NCBI GenBank assembly: GCA_016865505.2
Contig: AP025252.1
Coordinates: 2,170,001 to 2,234,000, forward strand
Direction of reading: 5' to 3'
DNA from: Bryobacterales bacterium F-183
GTDB taxonomy: Bacteria > Acidobacteriota > Terriglobia > Bryobacterales > Bryobacteraceae
Length of the DNA: 64,000 nt
Positions within the stretch are counted from its first letter, which is position 1. The number at the start of each line of letters is the position of its first letter. A model generated the notes under the pieces. That model made no database searches. It saw only the letters and a program-made list of their open reading frames with translations, and was not told where the DNA came from. This document shows positions 1 through 8,277 of this stretch, in pieces. The position numbers and the translations under genes were made by a program.

Positions 1-2
1 AG

Positions 3-1028
3 TTCGACTTGCAGGACATCGTGCTCGATTCGGTGCAGATGAGCGAGTCTTTGAACTATCGGGCGAAGCTCACAAATCCGAAGCCTCCCGGGCAGATTTA
101 TTCCAAAGGTGCGTTCGGGCCTTGGAACGCGGAGTCTCCCAGCGACACGCCGTTGTCGGGCGACTACGACTTCAATCATGCCGATCTGAGCGTGTTTTCT
201 GCGATTGGCGGCATTCTGCAATCCACCGGGAAGTTTGAGGGTACGCTCGGTGCGGTGCAGGCGAAGGGCGAGGCCACTGTGCCGGACTTCCGGCTGAAGA
301 TGGCGGGTAACCCGGTTCATCTGTTTGCGCAGTATGAAGTGGAAGTGGACGGTACGAACGGCAACACGATTCTGAAGCCGGTTCGTGCGCGGCTCAACAA
401 TACGGCCTTTACGACAAGCGGCGGCGTGATCAAGCATGATGGCGATGAGAAGCGTACGATCGACCTGGATGTACGGATGCCGGATGGCGAGATGATGGAC
501 CTATTGCGGTTGGCGACGAAGAATAAGCCGTTTATGTCCGGCCGTATCAACATGACGTCGCGCATCCGGATTCCTCCGCTGTCGGGCAAGGTGAAGGAAA
601 AGCTGCGGCTGGCGGGTAAGTTTTCGATTCGCAATGGACAGTTTCTGCAGGACACGATTCAGGACAAGGTGGATACGCTGAGCCGCAAGGGACAGGGTCA
701 ACCGAAGGACCTGAGCATCGATAATGTGTTCTCTGACATGTCCGGCGAATTCAATATGGCGGATCAGGAGATTGTGATGAAAGACTTGGCGTTTACCGTG
801 CCAGGGTCGAAGGTGAAACTGGACGGATCTTTCAATATGGCGTCCGATGCTTTGGATTTTCACGGTGCACTGATGCTGGATGCCAAGGTGTCGCAAACGA
901 TGTCCGGGTGGAAGCGATGGGCGCTGAAGCCTGTGGATCCGTTCTTCAAGAAGAATGGCGCGGGGACGTACCTGAAGATCAAAGTGGTGGGTACGGCGAA
1001 GGCGCCGCAGTTTGGGCTGGACCGCTAG
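3..1028 (+). CDS. AsmA-like C-terminal protein, 5' end cut by window
   Basis: The reading frame is already open at the first bases of the window, so the N-terminal part of this gene lies outside. The visible 341 residues alternate short beta strands with polar loops and carry phrases typical of the AsmA-like C-terminal region, such as the repeated 'SGRINMTSRIRIPP' and 'KVKLDGSFNMASDALDFHGALML' type blocks near the end. AsmA/TamB-like proteins are large envelope proteins anchored in the inner membrane; several bridge the periplasm and help move phospholipid to the outer membrane. The stop codon overlaps the stop of the convergent response regulator gene (shared CTAG). Family call is good, the specific member is not determined because the membrane anchor is missing. 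Confidence 0.75.
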   Translation, partial: FDLQDIVLDSVQMSESLNYRAKLTNPKPPGQIYSKGAFGPWNAESPSDTPLSGDYDFNHADLSVFSAIGGILQSTGKFEGTLGAVQAKGEATVPDFRLKMAGNPVHLFAQYEVEVDGTNGNTILKPVRARLNNTAFTTSGGVIKHDGDEKRTIDLDVRMPDGEMMDLLRLATKNKPFMSGRINMTSRIRIPPLSGKVKEKLRLAGKFSIRNGQFLQDTIQDKVDTLSRKGQGQPKDLSIDNVFSDMSGEFNMADQEIVMKDLAFTVPGSKVKLDGSFNMASDALDFHGALMLDAKVSQTMSGWKRWALKPVDPFFKKNGAGTYLKIKVVGTAKAPQFGLDR

Positions 1029-1441
1029 TCCGCGGACATGATGGCGTTGAGGTCCAGCGCCAACTGATCGTATTCGGAGAGGTCCAGCGGTTTTTTAAGG
1101 ACAGCGCGAACGCCGAGGTCGAGCAGGTTCTGCTTGCGCTGCCCTGTGACCATCGAGGAGAGAACGACGACGGGAGCACCGGCAGTGCGTCCGGCGGCGT
1201 GGAGTTCTTCGAGGATCATGTGGGCGGCCTTGCGGGGCAGATTGGCGTCTAGAATCACCAGGTTGTAGGTCTCTGTTTGGGCGAGCAGGCGGTCCAGCGC
1301 GGCTTGGCCGTCGGGTGCCCAGTCAATGTGAACGGGGATCGAGGCGGAGACAAAGCATTCTTCCAGCAAAAAACGGTCATGCGGGTTGTCCTCGGCCAAT
1401 AAGAGCCGTTTGGGAGCCGGTGCTGGAGAGGGTGAAGCCAA
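1025..1441 (-). CDS. single-domain response regulator (CheY/Rcp1-like)
   Basis: A stand-alone receiver domain without an output domain. The acidic pocket is visible (LLAEDNPHD), the phospho-acceptor aspartate lies in 'VILDANLP', the conserved Ser/Thr in 'VVVLSS' and the lysine in 'LKKPL'. Such proteins take phosphate from a histidine kinase and act by protein contact. No kinase is nearby. The frame is open to an ATG at 1489, but that start would sit inside the hairpin that ends the csbD gene, and the residues it adds look uninformative; the TTG at 1441, just before the ASPSPAPAPKRLLLAEDN block, is preferred. The start is uncertain. The 'LVILDANLP...HMILEELHA' layout is closest to the Rcp1-like group often found beside phytochrome kinases. 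Confidence 0.8.
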   Translation of the reverse strand: MASPSPAPAPKRLLLAEDNPHDRFLLEECFVSASIPVHIDWAPDGQAALDRLLAQTETYNLVILDANLPRKAAHMILEELHAAGRTAGAPVVVLSSMVTGQRKQNLLDLGVRAVLKKPLDLSEYDQLALDLNAIMSAD

Positions 1442-1472
1442 TGTCTTTAGAGTAACATTCGCCCCATGAATA

Positions 1473-1503
1473 AAGCCCGCTCGGCGCATTTGCCGGCGGG
1501 CTT
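1473..1503 (-). terminator. hairpin downstream of csbD-like gene
   Basis: An 8-bp stem (aagcccgc at 1473-1480 with gcgggctt at 1496-1503) encloses a GC-rich loop. Read on the minus strand it lies 25 bases after the CsbD stop codon and is followed by a short T-containing stretch. It probably ends the csbD transcript, and it argues against the 1489 start of the response regulator. Confidence 0.5.
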
Positions 1504-1528
1504 TTCGACCTTAATCGGAAGGGAAGAA

Positions 1529-1735
1529 TTAGTGAATGCGCTGGCTGGCGACGAACTCGTCGAACTGCTTCTGCGCCTCTTCTTTGGAGATGCCGTAGCG
1601 TTCCTGCAGGCGGCCAGCGAAGGCTTCAATGTTGCCTTCGGCGACGGTGAAGTCATCGTCTGTGAGCTTGCCCCACTTGGCCTTGGCGGCGCCCTTCAGT
1701 TGCTTCCAATTTCCTTCCACTTGATCCCAGTTCAT
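1529..1735 (-). CDS. CsbD family stress protein
   Basis: A 68-residue protein beginning MNWDQVEGNWKQLKG and containing 'KAKWGKLTDDDF' and 'GRLQERYG', which are the standard CsbD-like signatures. Length matches the family. CsbD proteins are small, hydrophilic, and strongly induced in general stress (sigma-B in Bacillus); their molecular job is unknown. The ATG at 1735 is preferred over the longer open frame to 1792 because it has an AAAGGAA ribosome-binding site and gives the family N terminus. It stands divergent from the SYLF gene, at the head of a group of stress and envelope genes. A hairpin follows the stop codon. Confidence 0.92.
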   Translation of the reverse strand: MNWDQVEGNWKQLKGAAKAKWGKLTDDDFTVAEGNIEAFAGRLQERYGISKEEAQKQFDEFVASQRIH

Positions 1736-1906
1736 GACTTGATTCCTTTCGAAAAGTAATGTTTTTTGCAAGGAGTGCGTTGCCGCTTGCACTCACTGCC
1801 TGTAGTTGCATGTCGCGTGCCAAACATCGTGAATCGGTTTGGCCCGTGCCGTGCAGCCTTTGAAGGCTGCGGGCCTTTCGGATTCCCGCGGAGAGGACAT
1901 TGAATT

Positions 1907-2602
1907 ATGCAACTGAACAAACACTTTTTTGCGGCTGGCCTGCTTGCCAGCGCGACGCTTTTTGCTGCTCCGAACGAACAGTCGGATGCCGCAAAGCGAG
2001 TTCATGAAGCGACGTTGGTATTCAACGAAATCATGGGCGCGAAGGACGCGGGGATCCCGCAGGACCTTCTGGATCGTGCGCATTGCGCCATCATTATTCC
2101 CGGCCTGAAGCAGGGCGGCTTTATTGTGGGTGCAAAGTACGGCAAGGGCGTCATGATGTGCCGTAAGGCAGGAGGCGGCTGGAAGGGTCCCGCGACGATG
2201 CGCGTAGAAGGCGGCAGCGTCGGCTTTCAGATTGGCGCGGGCGAGACGGACCTGGTGCTGCTTGTGATGAACGAGCGCGGCGCCAACAACCTGATGAAGA
2301 GCGAGTTCAAACTGGGCGGCCAGGCGGCTGTCATGGCGGGTCCTGTGGGACGTACGGTGCAGGCAGAGACCGACGCGATGATGCGTGCGGAGATGCTGGG
2401 CTGGTCCCGCGCGCGGGGCGTGTTTGCAGGTATTGCGCTGCAGGGTACGACCATGCGCGAAGACAAGGACGATAACGCGAAGCTGTACGGCCGCCCCCTG
2501 GGTACGGAAGAGATTCTGACGGGCGCGGCGATTCGCCCGGTGAACGTCTCGAACGACCTGGCGACCGCTTTGACGCGCTATTCGACCTGGGAAAAGAAGT
2601 AA
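1907..2602 (+). CDS. secreted SYLF (Ysc84/DUF500) domain protein
   Basis: Begins with a signal peptide (MQLNKHFFAAGLLASATLFAAP). The mature part carries the SYLF fold: an N-terminal helix ending in 'MGAKDAGIPQDLLDRAHCAIIIPG', then 'GFIVGAKYGKGVMMCR', 'GGSVGFQIGAGETDLVLLVMN' and 'GPVGRTVQAETDA'. In eukaryotes this domain binds phosphoinositides and actin; the role of the bacterial secreted forms is unknown, though lipid binding at the envelope is likely. At 231 residues it has the usual length of bacterial members. It is 22 bases ahead of the BON-domain gene and probably co-transcribed with it. Confidence 0.88.
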   Translation: MQLNKHFFAAGLLASATLFAAPNEQSDAAKRVHEATLVFNEIMGAKDAGIPQDLLDRAHCAIIIPGLKQGGFIVGAKYGKGVMMCRKAGGGWKGPATMRVEGGSVGFQIGAGETDLVLLVMNERGANNLMKSEFKLGGQAAVMAGPVGRTVQAETDAMMRAEMLGWSRARGVFAGIALQGTTMREDKDDNAKLYGRPLGTEEILTGAAIRPVNVSNDLATALTRYSTWEKK

Positions 2603-2624
2603 CGACTGAGTAGGAGAAATTGGA

Positions 2625-3185
2625 ATGTTTCGTACAAAACGACTTGCCTTTGCCGCAACGCTGGTGGCTGCCGGAATTGCCAGCGGTACGACGGCGTTTG
2701 CATATGACAATCACACTCCGGCCTCCAAAGAGGCGCGGATGGTTCGGCAGATCCGGCACGAGTTGATCATGCAGCCGTTCTACGGCGTATTTGATGACCT
2801 TTCGTTCCGGGTGGAGGGTAACACCGTTACGTTGTTTGGGGCGGTGGTTCGGCCTTCGATGAAGAACTCGTCGGAGCAGGTGGTGAAGGATGTGGAAGGC
2901 GTCGACCGGGTGATCAACCAGATCGAAGTGCTGCCCACTTCGCCGCAGGACGACCGCATCCGCATGGCGGTGTTCCGGGCGATCTATGGGCATCCCGCAA
3001 TGACACGGTACGCCATTCAGGCGATTCCGCCGGTACACATTATCGTGAAGAACGGCAATGTGAAGCTGGTTGGTATGGTGGGTACCGAACAGGATCGCAC
3101 GATCGCAAATATACAGGCTCGGGCGGTGCCGGGAACCTTCCAGGTGGACAACCAAATCCAGGTGGAAGGATCTTCCAAGAAATAA
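2625..3185 (+). CDS. secreted protein with two BON domains
   Basis: Signal peptide [26 protein letters not shown]. Two BON repeats follow: the first around residues 40-105 ('[18 protein letters not shown] ... [15 protein letters not shown]') and the second around 110-183 ('[18 protein letters not shown] ... [13 protein letters not shown]'). BON domains, as in OsmY, bind phospholipid surfaces and help in osmotic or envelope stress. A GGAGAA ribosome-binding site precedes the ATG. A strong terminator follows at 3213, so the transcript SYLF-BON ends here. Function as an OsmY-like periplasmic chaperone is inference. Confidence 0.88.
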   Translation: MFRTKRLAFAATLVAAGIASGTTAFAYDNHTPASKEARMVRQIRHELIMQPFYGVFDDLSFRVEGNTVTLFGAVVRPSMKNSSEQVVKDVEGVDRVINQIEVLPTSPQDDRIRMAVFRAIYGHPAMTRYAIQAIPPVHIIVKNGNVKLVGMVGTEQDRTIANIQARAVPGTFQVDNQIQVEGSSKK

Positions 3186-3212
3186 AGGTACCGGGTGAAA
3201 AGCTCACAGCAG

Positions 3213-3243
3213 GCCGGGAGTTCTCTCCCGGCTTTTGCTTTTT
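3213..3243 (+). terminator. rho-independent terminator after BON gene
   Basis: Perfect 8-bp stem gccgggag (3213-3220) with ctcccggc (3225-3232), a 4-base ttct loop and a T-rich tail (ttttgcttttt). It lies 27 bases after the BON protein stop codon. Confidence 0.85.
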
Positions 3244-3376
3244 ATGGCTGGATTCCGGGCTTTGCGGCGGGTTTTGCAGTGTTTTGGTTTGGCACGTCGT
3301 GTGCTTTCTATTTGTACAGAGGGCGGCGGAGAAACCAAGGCCTTCGCTTCATTCAAACGTAGAAGGGACACACATC

Positions 3377-3541
3377 ATGCTTCACTATTCGATCGTCTTT
3401 CTGATTGTTGCCATCATCGCCGGCCTGTTTGGGTTTGGCGTGATCGCCTCCACGGCGGCTGGCATTGCCAAGATTCTGTTTGTCGTCTTTCTGGTCCTTT
3501 TCCTGGCCAGCTTTCTGATGGGCCGCCGCGCTCCGCTGTAA
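3377..3541 (+). CDS. DUF1328 small membrane protein (YtjA-like)
   Basis: A 54-residue protein with two hydrophobic helices: residues about 5-27 and 30-48, ending MGRRAPL. The motif '[26 protein letters not shown]' is typical of the DUF1328/YtjA family. These proteins are small inner-membrane proteins of unknown function, often near stress genes, which fits the neighbouring CsbD, SYLF and BON genes. The ATG at 3377 has an AGAAGGGA ribosome-binding site; longer in-frame starts would add unrelated residues. A good terminator follows at 3618. Confidence 0.88.
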   Translation: MLHYSIVFLIVAIIAGLFGFGVIASTAAGIAKILFVVFLVLFLASFLMGRRAPL

Positions 3542-3617
3542 ATCGCGGGTTGGTCATTCGAGTTCACTGAGACAGACCTTTCTTCCATCACATCAACTGT
3601 CCATCCATTCGTTATAG

Positions 3618-3658
3618 GGCGCGTTTCTACTAAGATAGGAACGCGCCGATTTTTTTTT
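3618..3658 (+). terminator. rho-independent terminator after DUF1328 gene
   Basis: A 10-bp stem with one G-T pair (ggcgcgtttc at 3618-3627 with ggaacgcgcc at 3638-3647), a 10-base loop and a run of nine T. One of the clearest terminators in the window. Confidence 0.9.
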
Positions 3659-3710
3659 CCGCCCTCCATTGCAGGCTGCTTTGGACGGTGGCGTGCATCC
3701 CATCCGTCTG

Positions 3711-4298
3711 ATGAACATCACTGCCTTTGCCCTCTCTTTTGTTGCCCTCTCTTGCAGCGTTTCGACCGCATTCGCACAGGACCCGATACAGCCTATTTCG
3801 GACAAACAGCGATTCCAATGGGCGCTTCAAACTTCCGTGTCGCCGGCCCGTATGGGCGGGTCATTGATTTCTTCCGCATTCAGCACTTGGACGAATCAAC
3901 CTGAGGAGTTCGGCCCGGGTTGGTCCGGCTATGGGAAACGTTTTGCCACGCGCATTGCGACGGGGGCGATGCAGAACTACATGGAAGCGGGGGTTGCGTC
4001 GATTTGGGATGAAGATCCGCGGTACATCCGGCGAGGGAGCGGGTCGATCGGTTCGCGCATCGGGTACGCGATGAAGATGACGGTGCTGGCGCGGCGGTCT
4101 GACGGAAGCCTGATGCCGGCGTATGCGCGGTATGTCGCGATTACTGCTGCGAGCGGGGCGTCGATGGCGTACCGTCCGGCGAGCGAGCGTACGGCAGGGC
4201 AGTTTACGATCCGGATCCCGATGTCGCTGATTGGGCGTGCGGCGGGGAACTCGTTTTCCGAGTTCTGGCCGGATGTCAGCAGCAAGCTGCGCCGTTAG
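3711..4298 (+). CDS. secreted protein of unknown function
   Basis: A 195-residue protein with a clear signal peptide (MNITAFALSFVALSCSVSTAFAQ). The mature part has the recognisable run 'FGPGWSGYGKRFATRIATGAMQNYM ... WDEDPRYIRRG', with several small-residue amphipathic segments and a closing 'RAAGNSFSEFWPDVSSKLRR'. I recall similar proteins in acidobacterial genomes, annotated only as hypothetical; no function can be given. The ATG at 3711 is chosen because it opens the signal peptide; an earlier TTG at 3669 would add 14 residues. It stands alone between a terminator upstream and the convergent DUF72 gene. Confidence 0.75.
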   Translation: MNITAFALSFVALSCSVSTAFAQDPIQPISDKQRFQWALQTSVSPARMGGSLISSAFSTWTNQPEEFGPGWSGYGKRFATRIATGAMQNYMEAGVASIWDEDPRYIRRGSGSIGSRIGYAMKMTVLARRSDGSLMPAYARYVAITAASGASMAYRPASERTAGQFTIRIPMSLIGRAAGNSFSEFWPDVSSKLRR

Positions 4299-4302
4299 GG
4301 AT

Positions 4303-4341
4303 AAAAAAGGCCCCGGCTACACACGAGGAGTGCGCCGGGGC
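4303..4341 (-). terminator. terminator of the DUF72 gene
   Basis: Stem gccccggc (4310-4317) with gccggggc (4334-4341). On the minus strand the hairpin is followed by TTTTTT (aaaaaa at 4303-4308 on plus), 46 bases after the DUF72 stop. It may also stop the convergent plus-strand gene. Confidence 0.75.
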
Positions 4342-4386
4342 TTGCAGAAAGAATCCGTGACAAATGAAGAACTGCAATAAAGGTCG

Positions 4387-5340
4387 TTAGGCGGCCTGGA
4401 AGAGGCTCTGCTGCGCTGTCGCTGCTGCAGCGGGAGCCATACGGCCGGGTGAAGGATCCAGGGCGACATGCCGGAAGCCTGGCAGCATCTGCTTGTACTG
4501 CTGCTGTAGCGCCGGCGGGGCGGCGAGTCGCGCAGGGTCGTAGAGGTTCTGCAACTGGAGCGCGTTGACCACGGACTTGCCCTTGGGATCGTTGTTGAAG
4601 ATCACAATGGTGCGCTCGGCAAACTGGCGGAACTTTTCGATACGAAGGCGCCATTGGGCGAGTTCCTCGGGCGAATACAAATAGTCATGCTGCTGCTGGC
4701 GTTCGGCTCCTGCATGGTAGGCAGCAACGGAGTTTTCCGGGTTGCGGCCGTGGAGGCGGACATAGCCTACGCCTGAGGTGAGCAGCGCCGTAGGCGGCAT
4801 CGCGGCGGTGTGCTGTGGCTGGTCGATATTGCAGAAGCCGATGCGGGCGTCGATGAGCGTACCCTGGGCTTCTCCGCCAAGCCAACTGGCGTGGCGAAGT
4901 TCTGCAACTAGGGGGAAGTGGCGGAAGGCTTTGCGGAGTTCCAGCAACTGGGCGCGGTTTTCTGAGGTGTAGCGGAACGACCAGGGGAACTGCATGAGTA
5001 CGGCGCCGAGGCGGCCGGCGTCGCGCAGGGGCCAGAGACCGTCCTGGAACGTTTTGACCTCTGTGGCGTCGAGCTTGCGGCCATGCGTGAAGTTTTGATG
5101 TAGCTTGGCGGTGAAAACGAAGTTGGGGTTCGCGTCGACTAGCTTGGTCCAGAGTTTGGAATACTCGGGACGGATCGGGCGGTAGAACGACGTGTTGATC
5201 TCCACGGCGTCGACCACCTGCGAGAGCGTTTCCAGGGCATGCGCGGCACCGCGGCGGACCTTTGGATAAACCAGGCCCTCCCAATGCGGATAACTCCAGC
5301 CGGCGACACCAACCTGAGGCAGTTGCGCAACGCTTCGCAT
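4387..5340 (-). CDS. DUF72 (YecE-like) family protein
   Basis: 317 residues with the DUF72 signature set: 'GVAGWSYPHWEGLVYP' at the N terminus, 'VEINTSFYRPIRPEYSKLW', 'FVFTAKLHQNFTH', 'LGAVLMQFPWSF', 'VAELRHASW' and 'GYVRLHGRN ... YLYSPEELAQW', ending with 'IVIFNNDPKGKSVVNALQL'. The family has a TIM-barrel-like fold; its biochemical role is not established, although structural relations to endonuclease-like barrels have been suggested. The C-terminal 40 residues, rich in Ala and Gln, extend beyond the usual domain. Start ATG with GGAGAA. Monocistronic with its own terminator. Confidence 0.88.
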   Translation of the reverse strand: MRSVAQLPQVGVAGWSYPHWEGLVYPKVRRGAAHALETLSQVVDAVEINTSFYRPIRPEYSKLWTKLVDANPNFVFTAKLHQNFTHGRKLDATEVKTFQDGLWPLRDAGRLGAVLMQFPWSFRYTSENRAQLLELRKAFRHFPLVAELRHASWLGGEAQGTLIDARIGFCNIDQPQHTAAMPPTALLTSGVGYVRLHGRNPENSVAAYHAGAERQQQHDYLYSPEELAQWRLRIEKFRQFAERTIVIFNNDPKGKSVVNALQLQNLYDPARLAAPPALQQQYKQMLPGFRHVALDPSPGRMAPAAAATAQQSLFQAA

Positions 5341-5488
5341 GTTTTCTCCTTGTGTTCGCTTTTGAGTATGAGCGAAGAAAAGGGGAAAGTCAACAAGTGC
5401 GATTAGTGGGTATGGGTAGGAAGACTCACCGGGGGCCGGCGGTCAGTGTTTCCGGAAGTTAACTCTCGGGACCGACTTCGCGCGGCAA

Positions 5489-5824
5489 TTACCTACGTCC
5501 GTTACCAATATCCACAAAAGCGTAGCTTCCCGTCGTGGTGGCTTCAATCGCATCCGCAATCACCTGCGCCTGTTCCTTTACGACACCCCAGTTGTTTGTG
5601 CTCAAAACGAGTAATGCTATCCGGCGTCCTGCCAGATTTTGCTGGTAACTGATTTCTTGATCGGCAGTGATGAACAAATCAAAGCCAGCTTGGTCCGCTG
5701 CAGCCAACAGAGCCCCATTCTTGAGGCCGGACCAACCCTGAAACCACGTAGTGACCACTATGTGCCGACTGTCGATCAGAAGGCGGAGCTTTTGTGGCGC
5801 GCTCTCATCCAGAATAATCTTCAT
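5489..5824 (-). CDS. DUF5615 PIN-like toxin candidate
   Basis: A 111-residue PIN-like protein starting MKIILDESAPQKLRLLI, with the acidic residues expected of the fold: D6/E7 at the first strand, then 'GFDLFITADQEISYQQN', where the TADxE stretch is the second acidic site. DUF5615 proteins are taken to be ribonuclease toxins of VapC-like type. It overlaps the DUF433 gene by 4 bases (ATGA), the standard arrangement of DUF433/DUF5615 toxin-antitoxin pairs. Nuclease activity is inferred from family only. Confidence 0.85.
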   Translation of the reverse strand: MKIILDESAPQKLRLLIDSRHIVVTTWFQGWSGLKNGALLAAADQAGFDLFITADQEISYQQNLAGRRIALLVLSTNNWGVVKEQAQVIADAIEATTTGSYAFVDIGNGRR

Positions 5825-6060
5825 GCGGCTCGCGATGGCTCTGAGGGCGGCTCGGCGCTTTGGGCTGCAAAATCAAGGACGGCCCGCACCTGCTCTCGCG
5901 TGACGTGAAAATTCTCAAGTACCTCGTCGACCGAAGAGCACTTCAGATTCTCGAAGATCGCAGAAACGGGAACCCGTGTTCCGCGAAAAACCCAGGCCCC
6001 GCTCACTTTTCCGGGAATACTCTCGACAATAGGGCATTGCGACCAATCAAGACTTGCCAT
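5821..6060 (-). CDS. DUF433 antitoxin candidate
   Basis: A 79-residue protein with the DUF433 core: 'CPIVESIPGKVSGAWVFRGTRVPVSAIFENL' followed by a winged helix 'SVDEVLENFHVTREQVRAVLDFAA'. DUF433 proteins bind DNA and are usually the antitoxin partner and autoregulator of a DUF5615 toxin, which here is the next gene with a 4-base overlap. The ATG at 6060 is followed by the full domain. Confidence 0.87.
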   Translation of the reverse strand: MASLDWSQCPIVESIPGKVSGAWVFRGTRVPVSAIFENLKCSSVDEVLENFHVTREQVRAVLDFAAQSAEPPSEPSRAA

Positions 6061-6137
6061 ACAAGAACCTACCTTTATCGTATGAAATAGGAACGCGCGA
6101 TGCTATCGATTGCGATTCACGAGAGCCGACCCGCTAC

Positions 6138-6545
6138 CTACTTGGGTGCGTATTGGATCCACATGCCGCTGGGCAGGGCCTCGACTCCGCTGCTGGTTTC
6201 CTGTACGACGACTCCGAGCTTGGGGTCTTGCAGAAGGCGAAGTTGGAGTCCGCCACGGCCTTGCCAGTGGCCGTCCGATGCGCGTTCGACGCGGATGTAC
6301 GATTTGCGGAGCAAGGTTTGGCCGGGGCGGTAGTAGCTGCGCGAGACCAGAAATACGCCAGGTTTTCCAGACATTTCTGAGATGGTGAGTTCCAGCCTGG
6401 CGCCGCTGACCTCTGCTTTGTATGTGCCGGCATGGGGTGTTGCGTTGGTGGCGAAGGTATAGCTCGACAGCTTTCGCGGGGCGCCGGAGACCGTGAGGAC
6501 GTCCTGAAGCGGAAGAAGTACCAATAGCAGTGCGCAGAGACCCAT
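6138..6545 (-). CDS. small secreted protein of unknown function
   Basis: 135 residues; begins with a short hydrophobic leader (MGLCALLLVLLPLQDVLTVSGA). The rest looks all-beta: 'YKAEVSGARLELTISEMSGKPGVFLVSRSYYRPG' then 'SYIRVERASDGHWQGRGGLQLRLLQDPKLGVVVQE'. I do not recognise a family. It has its own start between the toxin-antitoxin pair and the divergent Tat-exported protein, 61 bases from the latter's start, so the two may share a divergent promoter region. Confidence 0.55.
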   Translation of the reverse strand: MGLCALLLVLLPLQDVLTVSGAPRKLSSYTFATNATPHAGTYKAEVSGARLELTISEMSGKPGVFLVSRSYYRPGQTLLRKSYIRVERASDGHWQGRGGLQLRLLQDPKLGVVVQETSSGVEALPSGMWIQYAPK

Positions 6546-6606
6546 ACCTTAAGACAAGCAGAATCGCTGTCGATTCGCTACAGGTAAGGGAAACCGACAT
6601 ATTTGC

Positions 6607-8268
6607 ATGACTAGAAGAAACTGGCTCAGCGCTGCCGGAGCCGCAGCGCAAGTAGTGTCCGCGCAGGCTCAGACGTCCGGCATTTCCGATGCTGTGATTG
6701 CCAATGCCAACCGTGGGGTGGAGAATCTGCTGGGTCGCCAAGTGCTGGACCCGAAGTCGCGGTTTCGCGGCGGAATCGCGGACGCCGATGGACTGTTTTC
6801 GCACGGGACAGTGGGGGCGATTGTTGAGGTGTTTGGCGCGGCGTACCTCTGTGACCGGACCAAGTACTACAAGAATCCGCTACTGATTGAACGCATGCAG
6901 TTGGCGGTAGACTGGGTGATGCGGGGCATCTCGAAGGAAGGAAATATTGACCTTCCGATCACCAATTTCAACTCCACTCCGGATACGGCGTTCTTTACGA
7001 ATCCGGTGGCGACCATTGCCGTGCTGGCGCGACGGTACAAGGCGCCAGAGGTCACGGCGATTGTCGAGCCGCTGTTGCGGAGGGTCGGGCAGGGGCTGCT
7101 GCATGGGGGCGTACATACGCCGAATCATCGCTGGGTGGTGACGTCTGCATTGGCGCAGTTGCATGAGCTGTTTGGTGGCACCGAGTATCTGAATCGCGCC
7201 AATCAGTGGCTGAACGAGGGGATCGATATGGATCCCGACGGGCAGTTCAGCGAACGTTCGACGACGGTGTACAACACGGTGAGCGATCGCGGATTGACGA
7301 TTGCGGCGATCAAGCTGAAGCGGCCGGATCTGCTGGAATACGTGCGGCGGAACCTGGATTCGATGATGTACCTGCTGCATCCAGGCAACGAAGTGGTGAC
7401 CGAGATTTCGAAGCGGCAGGATAAGAATGTTCGGGCGAAACCGGATCGTTACTGGTTTCCGGCCAAGTATCTTGCTGTGCAGGACAACAACGGATTGTAC
7501 GAGGCGTTTGCGCAGGCCGGGATCAACGGGCAGCAGCTTTCGTTGCTGTTGGAGTATCCAGAACTGCAAAAGCCGGTGCAGGCGAAGCCGCTGCCGGAAA
7601 ACTACGTCAAGGTCTTTCCGACGGTGGGGATTGGGCGGATCCGGCGGGGCAAGACGAGCGCCACCTTGCAGTTTACGGGTGCGGACCGGGTGTTCTGCCT
7701 GCGTCGCGGCGATGTGGTGATGAACGGCATCCGCTTTGCATCGGCGTTCTTTGGCAAGGCGCAGTTTATTCCGACGTCAGGCGGTCCGAAGGGCAAAGGG
7801 TACGAGTTTACGCAAAGCTTGGAAGGACCGTACTATCAGCCCTTGGACGCCAAGCCGGAGCCTCCGATTATCTACCACGACCAGTGGGGCGCGAGCTGGA
7901 AGAATCGTAAGAAGAGCGGGATCTGCAAGCTGACACAGTCGGCCACGGTGACCGAGGATGCGAATGGGTTTTCCGTACGCATTCAGGCAAGTGGTACCGA
8001 CGATGTTCCGCTGGCGGTGGAGATCAGTCTGGCTCCGGGTGGCGTGCTTGAAGGCTGCGAGAAGCTGAAGGGCGAGGATCAGTACCTGTTGCCGGAAGGT
8101 AAGACGGCGTCGTACCGTGTGGGGTCCGATGTGTTGAAGTTTGGGCCGGGGTTGAGCGAGACGCAGTACGTGAACGTACGCGGGGCGCTGCCGAAGCTCG
8201 ATGGCACCAGCGTGTACCTGACGGGCTATACGCCGTTTGACCGCACGATCCGCTTTGAGTGGGCCTGA
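6607..8268 (+). CDS. Tat-exported protein, possible alpha/alpha-toroid carbohydrate enzyme
   Basis: 553 residues with a twin-arginine leader (MTRRNWLSAAGAAAQVVSAQA). The first 300 residues are helical, with paired-helix spacing and aromatic motifs (residues 110-260: 'NFNSTPDTAFFTNPVATIAVLARRY', 'HTPNHRWVVTSALAQLHELFGG', 'GQFSERSTTVYNTVSDRGL') resembling the alpha/alpha toroid of heparinase II/III-like lyases; the last 230 residues look like a beta-sandwich ('YHDQWGASWKNR', 'VPLAVEISLAPGG'). The conserved-looking Asn, His, Tyr and Arg positions fit a polysaccharide lyase active site, but this is inference. A Tat signal suggests folding or metal binding in the cytoplasm before export. Confidence 0.65.
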   Translation: MTRRNWLSAAGAAAQVVSAQAQTSGISDAVIANANRGVENLLGRQVLDPKSRFRGGIADADGLFSHGTVGAIVEVFGAAYLCDRTKYYKNPLLIERMQLAVDWVMRGISKEGNIDLPITNFNSTPDTAFFTNPVATIAVLARRYKAPEVTAIVEPLLRRVGQGLLHGGVHTPNHRWVVTSALAQLHELFGGTEYLNRANQWLNEGIDMDPDGQFSERSTTVYNTVSDRGLTIAAIKLKRPDLLEYVRRNLDSMMYLLHPGNEVVTEISKRQDKNVRAKPDRYWFPAKYLAVQDNNGLYEAFAQAGINGQQLSLLLEYPELQKPVQAKPLPENYVKVFPTVGIGRIRRGKTSATLQFTGADRVFCLRRGDVVMNGIRFASAFFGKAQFIPTSGGPKGKGYEFTQSLEGPYYQPLDAKPEPPIIYHDQWGASWKNRKKSGICKLTQSATVTEDANGFSVRIQASGTDDVPLAVEISLAPGGVLEGCEKLKGEDQYLLPEGKTASYRVGSDVLKFGPGLSETQYVNVRGALPKLDGTSVYLTGYTPFDRTIRFEWA

Positions 8269-8277
8269 GACGGCCCG

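Noticed and set aside
1025-1028. Stop codons of two convergent genes overlapping in CTAG
   Set aside because: It is simply tight packing of convergent genes; similar overlaps occur at 39314-39317 and 13918-13935.
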